NCBI RefSeq assembly: GCF_001428105.1
Contig: NZ_LMSJ01000019.1
Location: 1 to 64,000, forward strand
From: Paenibacillus sp. Soil766
Lineage (GTDB): Bacteria > Bacillota > Bacilli > Paenibacillales > NBRC-103111
Direction: 5' to 3'
Length of the DNA: 64,000 bases
Part shown: piece by piece, positions 60,991 through 64,000 of the stretch
Layout of the letters: every line of letters begins with the position of its first letter
Numbering within the stretch: the first letter of the stretch is position 1
Position numbers and translations under genes: made by a program
Notes under the pieces: generated by a model
Databases searched by the model: none
Told to the model about the DNA's origin: nothing
The model's input: only the letters and a program-made list of their open reading frames with translations

Positions 60991-62535
60991 ATGAACAAAG
61001 GAAGAGTTTTTCTTGTTGGAGCGGGTCCAGGGGATCCTAAGCTCATCTCGGTTCGCGGGATGGAAGCGATCCAAAGAGCTGATGTCATTGTATATGATAG
61101 ACTGGCGAATCCACGCTTATTGAAGCATCGTAGACCGGAAGCAGAACTCATCTTTGTTGGCAAGCTGCCTGACAAACATATATTAAAGCAAGAAGAAATC
61201 AATCAGTTGCTTGTGGATTTGGCTTTACAAGGGAAGATAGTAACACGTCTTAAAGGTGGAGATCCGAGCGTATTCGGACGCGTTGGGGAAGAAGCAGAGC
61301 TGCTGGCGGATAACGGGATTACGTATGACATTATCCCCGGAATCACTTCTTCGATAGCTGTACCTGCTTATGCCGGGATTCCGGTGACACACCGTGACTT
61401 CACTTCGTCCGTTGCGATCGTAACCGGCCATGAATACCCGAACAAAACCTATTCCAGCCTGAATTGGGAGCATCTCGCCAAAGCGATTGGCACGATGGTG
61501 TTCCTGATGGGTGTTGCCAATCTAGAGCAAATATGCCGCGAGTTAATTCGCTGTGGCAAGCCGCCAGAAATGCCTGTTGCCTTAGTGCGGTGGGGAACTT
61601 GGGCGGATCAAGCGACGATAACAGGTACACTTGCAGATATTACAGAAAAAGTTAGAGAAGCGAATTTCAAATCTCCAGCTGTCATTATTGTTGGTGAAGT
61701 AGTTAGGCTTCGTGAGAAGCTGGCTTGGATGGAGAAGAAGCCGCTGTTTGGCAAGCGAGTACTCGTTACGAGAGCTCGGAGTCAAGCAAGTGAGCTTGTT
61801 GATCTGATCGATGATTTGGGTGGAGAACCCGTCGAATTCCCTGTGATTCGCTTACAGCCACCAAGTCGTCCAGAAACCCAACAGGCACTCGATCTGGCAC
61901 TTGAGAAGCTGCAGGAGTTTGATTGGATCGTACTGACGAGTGCGAATGGCGTTGAATTCTTCTTCCGCAGAATGCGTGAGCTGCGTATTGATATCCGCAA
62001 AATGGGAAATGCGCGTATAGCTGCCGTAGGTCCTAAGACCGCTGAGGCGCTCGCTGAGCGTGGTATTATCGCAGACGTCCTACCAGCTAAGTATCAGGGG
62101 GAAGGCATCTTAGATGCCATTCAAGGGGATTTGAACGCAGGTCAGAAAGTGTTGCTGCCGACAGCAGACTTAGCAAGAGATTATTTACCTTCTAAATTGA
62201 AAGAGCTCGGGCTCGAAGTTACCGAAGTGGATGTATATGAGAATGTATTGACCACGGATGACGGCGAAGAGATTATTCATCTTTTGCAAAATCAAAGCAT
62301 TCATATCATAACTTTTACAAGCTCATCGACCGTTACGAATTTACTCGAAGCGCTGAAGCAGCTGGGTATGGAAGATCCGTTATCGCTGCTGCAAGATGTG
62401 GAGATTGCAGTTATTGGTCCCAAAACGGCAGAAACTGTCTTACAGGCAGGACTGTCGATCACATATACGGCTGAAGAAGCAACAGTGGCTTCTTTGGTAC
62501 AAAGCATGATTCAAGGAGGCGGAAATCCAGCATGA
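60991..62535 (+). CDS. Fused uroporphyrinogen-III C-methyltransferase and synthase
   Basis: This 514-residue fusion joins CobA (residues about 1-245) and HemD (about 255-510). The SUMT half has [20 protein letters not shown]-like [12 protein letters not shown], and [14 protein letters not shown]. The synthase half starts [15 protein letters not shown] and has [15 protein letters not shown]. It closes uroporphyrinogen III and methylates it to precorrin-2. ATG 60991 has GAGGTGAGGGAG 8 bases upstream. The fusion is known in Firmicutes and gives both heme and siroheme precursors from one transcript. Confidence 0.95.
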   Translation: MNKGRVFLVGAGPGDPKLISVRGMEAIQRADVIVYDRLANPRLLKHRRPEAELIFVGKLPDKHILKQEEINQLLVDLALQGKIVTRLKGGDPSVFGRVGEEAELLADNGITYDIIPGITSSIAVPAYAGIPVTHRDFTSSVAIVTGHEYPNKTYSSLNWEHLAKAIGTMVFLMGVANLEQICRELIRCGKPPEMPVALVRWGTWADQATITGTLADITEKVREANFKSPAVIIVGEVVRLREKLAWMEKKPLFGKRVLVTRARSQASELVDLIDDLGGEPVEFPVIRLQPPSRPETQQALDLALEKLQEFDWIVLTSANGVEFFFRRMRELRIDIRKMGNARIAAVGPKTAEALAERGIIADVLPAKYQGEGILDAIQGDLNAGQKVLLPTADLARDYLPSKLKELGLEVTEVDVYENVLTTDDGEEIIHLLQNQSIHIITFTSSSTVTNLLEALKQLGMEDPLSLLQDVEIAVIGPKTAETVLQAGLSITYTAEEATVASLVQSMIQGGGNPA

Positions 62536-63524
62536 GTTTCCCAATCGTTCGTAACCGCCGCTTACGCGGAAATGCAGCCATTCGTAATCTCGTTCGTGAG
62601 AACCAAGTGACAGTGAACGATGTCGTTCAACCGATCTTTGTAACGCATGGCACAAATGTTAAGTCAGAAATTGCCTCGATGCCAGGTGTGTATCATTTCT
62701 CATTAGACCGCTTGAAAGAGGAAATTGATGAAATCACACAATTAGGTATTCAAGCTATTCTTTTATTTGGCGTACCTGATCATAAAGATGCTACAGGAAC
62801 ATCCGCATTTATGGATGAGGGTATCGTGCAGCAAGCAACACGTTTTATTAAAGAGCTTAACCCTAACTTGCTAATTATCGCGGATACGTGCTTATGTCAA
62901 TTTACGGATACTGGGCATTGCGGAGTTATTCATCACCACCCGATTACAGGGCAAGCAGATGTCGCGAACGATCCTTCCTTGGAGCTTCTCGTCCGTACAG
63001 CGGTGTCTCAGGCCAAGGCAGGTGCGGATATTATCGCTCCTTCCAATATGATGGATGGTTATGTGCATGCTATTCGCGCTGGACTTGACGAGGCGGGCTA
63101 TGAGAACACGCCGATCATGGCGTACTCCGTCAAATATGCTTCGGCCTACTACGGGCCGTTCCGTGATGCTGCACATTCTACACCACAATTCGGCGATCGG
63201 AAAACGTATCAAATGGACCCGGCTAACAGCCGTGAAGCGCTTCGTGAAGCGTCAAGCGACGTCGTCGAGGGCGCTGACTTCCTAATGGTGAAGCCAGCAC
63301 TTGCTTATATGGATATTATCCGCATGCTGAAGGATAACTTCGACTTGCCGGTTGTTGCTTACAATGTGAGCGCAGAGTACGCCATGGTAAAGGCGGCTGC
63401 TCAGCAAGGCTGGGTGAATGAAGAAGCGATCGTCATGGAAACCATGACGAGCTTCAAACGTGCGGGAGCCGACATTATCCTGACCTATTTCGCCAAAGAT
63501 ATCGCTCGTTACTTGCAAAAGTAA
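62532..63524 (+). CDS. hemB: Delta-aminolevulinic acid dehydratase
   Basis: The 330-residue porphobilinogen synthase condenses two ALA molecules. The metal-site cysteines lie in [14 protein letters not shown], and the Schiff-base lysines in [15 protein letters not shown] and [15 protein letters not shown] overlaps the preceding stop (ATGA). Confidence 0.98.
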   Translation: MSFPIVRNRRLRGNAAIRNLVRENQVTVNDVVQPIFVTHGTNVKSEIASMPGVYHFSLDRLKEEIDEITQLGIQAILLFGVPDHKDATGTSAFMDEGIVQQATRFIKELNPNLLIIADTCLCQFTDTGHCGVIHHHPITGQADVANDPSLELLVRTAVSQAKAGADIIAPSNMMDGYVHAIRAGLDEAGYENTPIMAYSVKYASAYYGPFRDAAHSTPQFGDRKTYQMDPANSREALREASSDVVEGADFLMVKPALAYMDIIRMLKDNFDLPVVAYNVSAEYAMVKAAAQQGWVNEEAIVMETMTSFKRAGADIILTYFAKDIARYLQK

Positions 63525-63682
63525 GGAGTGCGTGAACCATTTGTCCTCTGTGATCTATAACGGAGTTCAGGTGGTTCTTTTGTCATACTTTTGTCGCAAT
63601 AGGGAAGCTTACGTTGGTTGTGAGAGGGGTATAATTAGGGCATAATGGATGAGAATAGATGGAAACAAGAGGAAGGTGCCTC

Positions 63683-64000
63683 ATGAGTTATAACGATAAT
63701 TTTATTAAAGCATGCCGGAAAGAAAAAGTTGATACGCTACCCGTTTGGTATATGCGTCAAGCTGGTCGTTACGACCCTGACTATCGTAAGATCAAGGAAA
63801 AGTACTCCTTGCTTGAAATTTGCCAGCAACCAGAGCTTGCTGCCGAAGTAACGATGATGCCGATCAAAAAGCTTGGCGTAGATGCCGCGATTTTATACTC
63901 GGATATTATGAACCCGGTGGCTTCGCTTGGTGTTGACTTCGATATTGTGAAAGATATCGGTCCTGTCATACATACACCGGTTCGTACGGCACAAGATGTT
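63683..64000 (+). CDS. hemE: Uroporphyrinogen decarboxylase, cut by the window end
   Basis: The first 106 residues are present. [18 protein letters not shown] is the diagnostic substrate-binding block (the invariant Arg pair region) and [16 protein letters not shown] follows. It converts uroporphyrinogen III to coproporphyrinogen III. ATG 63683 has AGAGGAAGGTG upstream. The 158-base gap after hemB holds a weak stem (GAACCA/TGGTTC) and a TATAAT at about 63630, so it may have its own promoter. Confidence 0.95.
   Translation, partial: MSYNDNFIKACRKEKVDTLPVWYMRQAGRYDPDYRKIKEKYSLLEICQQPELAAEVTMMPIKKLGVDAAILYSDIMNPVASLGVDFDIVKDIGPVIHTPVRTAQDV

Overview
The window reads as chromosomal DNA of a spore-forming, low-to-moderate GC Firmicute, most likely Paenibacillus or a close relative. 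The grounds are Bacillus-type Shine-Dalgarno sites with many GTG/TTG starts, sporulation genes (GerE, GerM, LonB, YheC/YheD and CgeB families), a WIAG-tail-type repeat protein, and a gene order that follows Bacillus subtilis in outline (gerE, gerM-rph-rdgB, then a ysoA-like gene, tig, clpX, lonB, lon, engB, hemA-hemX-hemC-hemD-hemB). No phage, IS element or CRISPR array was seen.

Layout. (1) 0.4-14.1 kb: a probable spore-surface glycosylation locus. It holds an ATP-grasp spore-coat protein with a sigmaK-like promoter, a GT4 glycosyltransferase, a 1124-residue protein made of about 92 ten-residue repeats, three dTDP-sugar genes (SpsI/J/K type), two CgeB-type glycosyltransferases, a very basic small protein, a GT2 fragment plus a complete GT2, and three small unknown helical proteins. 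(2) 14.1-21 kb: fabH with a FapR operator, a short sulfite-reductase-like flavoprotein, 87-bp tandem repeats, an RND exporter and a secreted CAP-domain protein. (3) 21-30 kb: nitrate assimilation. An ANTAR RNA-binding regulator coupled to a TrpD2-like protein stands divergent from narK-nirB-nirD-nasC. The narK leader holds two consecutive ANTAR-type hairpin/terminator modules, and the nirB leader a third attenuator. (4) 30-42 kb: gerE, housekeeping genes (methyltransferase, MBL hydrolase, a duplicated PgpA-like protein, gerM, rph, rdgB, asnB), two very small genes, an AT-rich two-gene island and tRNA-Arg(TCT). (5) 42-56 kb: protein quality control and maintenance (ysoA-like gene, tig, clpP, clpX, ispG, a polysaccharide deacetylase, an amidase, lonB, lon, engB, speD). 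(6) 57-64 kb: the heme/siroheme operon hemA-hemX-met8-hemC-cobA/hemD-hemB-hemE, the last cut by the window edge.

How the parts fit. sigmaK and GerE are the late mother-cell regulators that would drive the spore-surface locus. The nucleotide-sugar enzymes would feed the glycosyltransferases, and the Ser/Thr-rich repeat protein and the Lys/Arg-rich protein are candidate acceptors or scaffolds (inference). The met8 and cobA domains in the heme operon would make the siroheme that NirB needs. The best candidates for undescribed biology are the repeat-protein/CgeB/basic-protein spore locus, with a four-residue glycine periodicity shared by three adjacent genes, and the ANTAR/TrpD2-like pair facing a serial attenuator leader.
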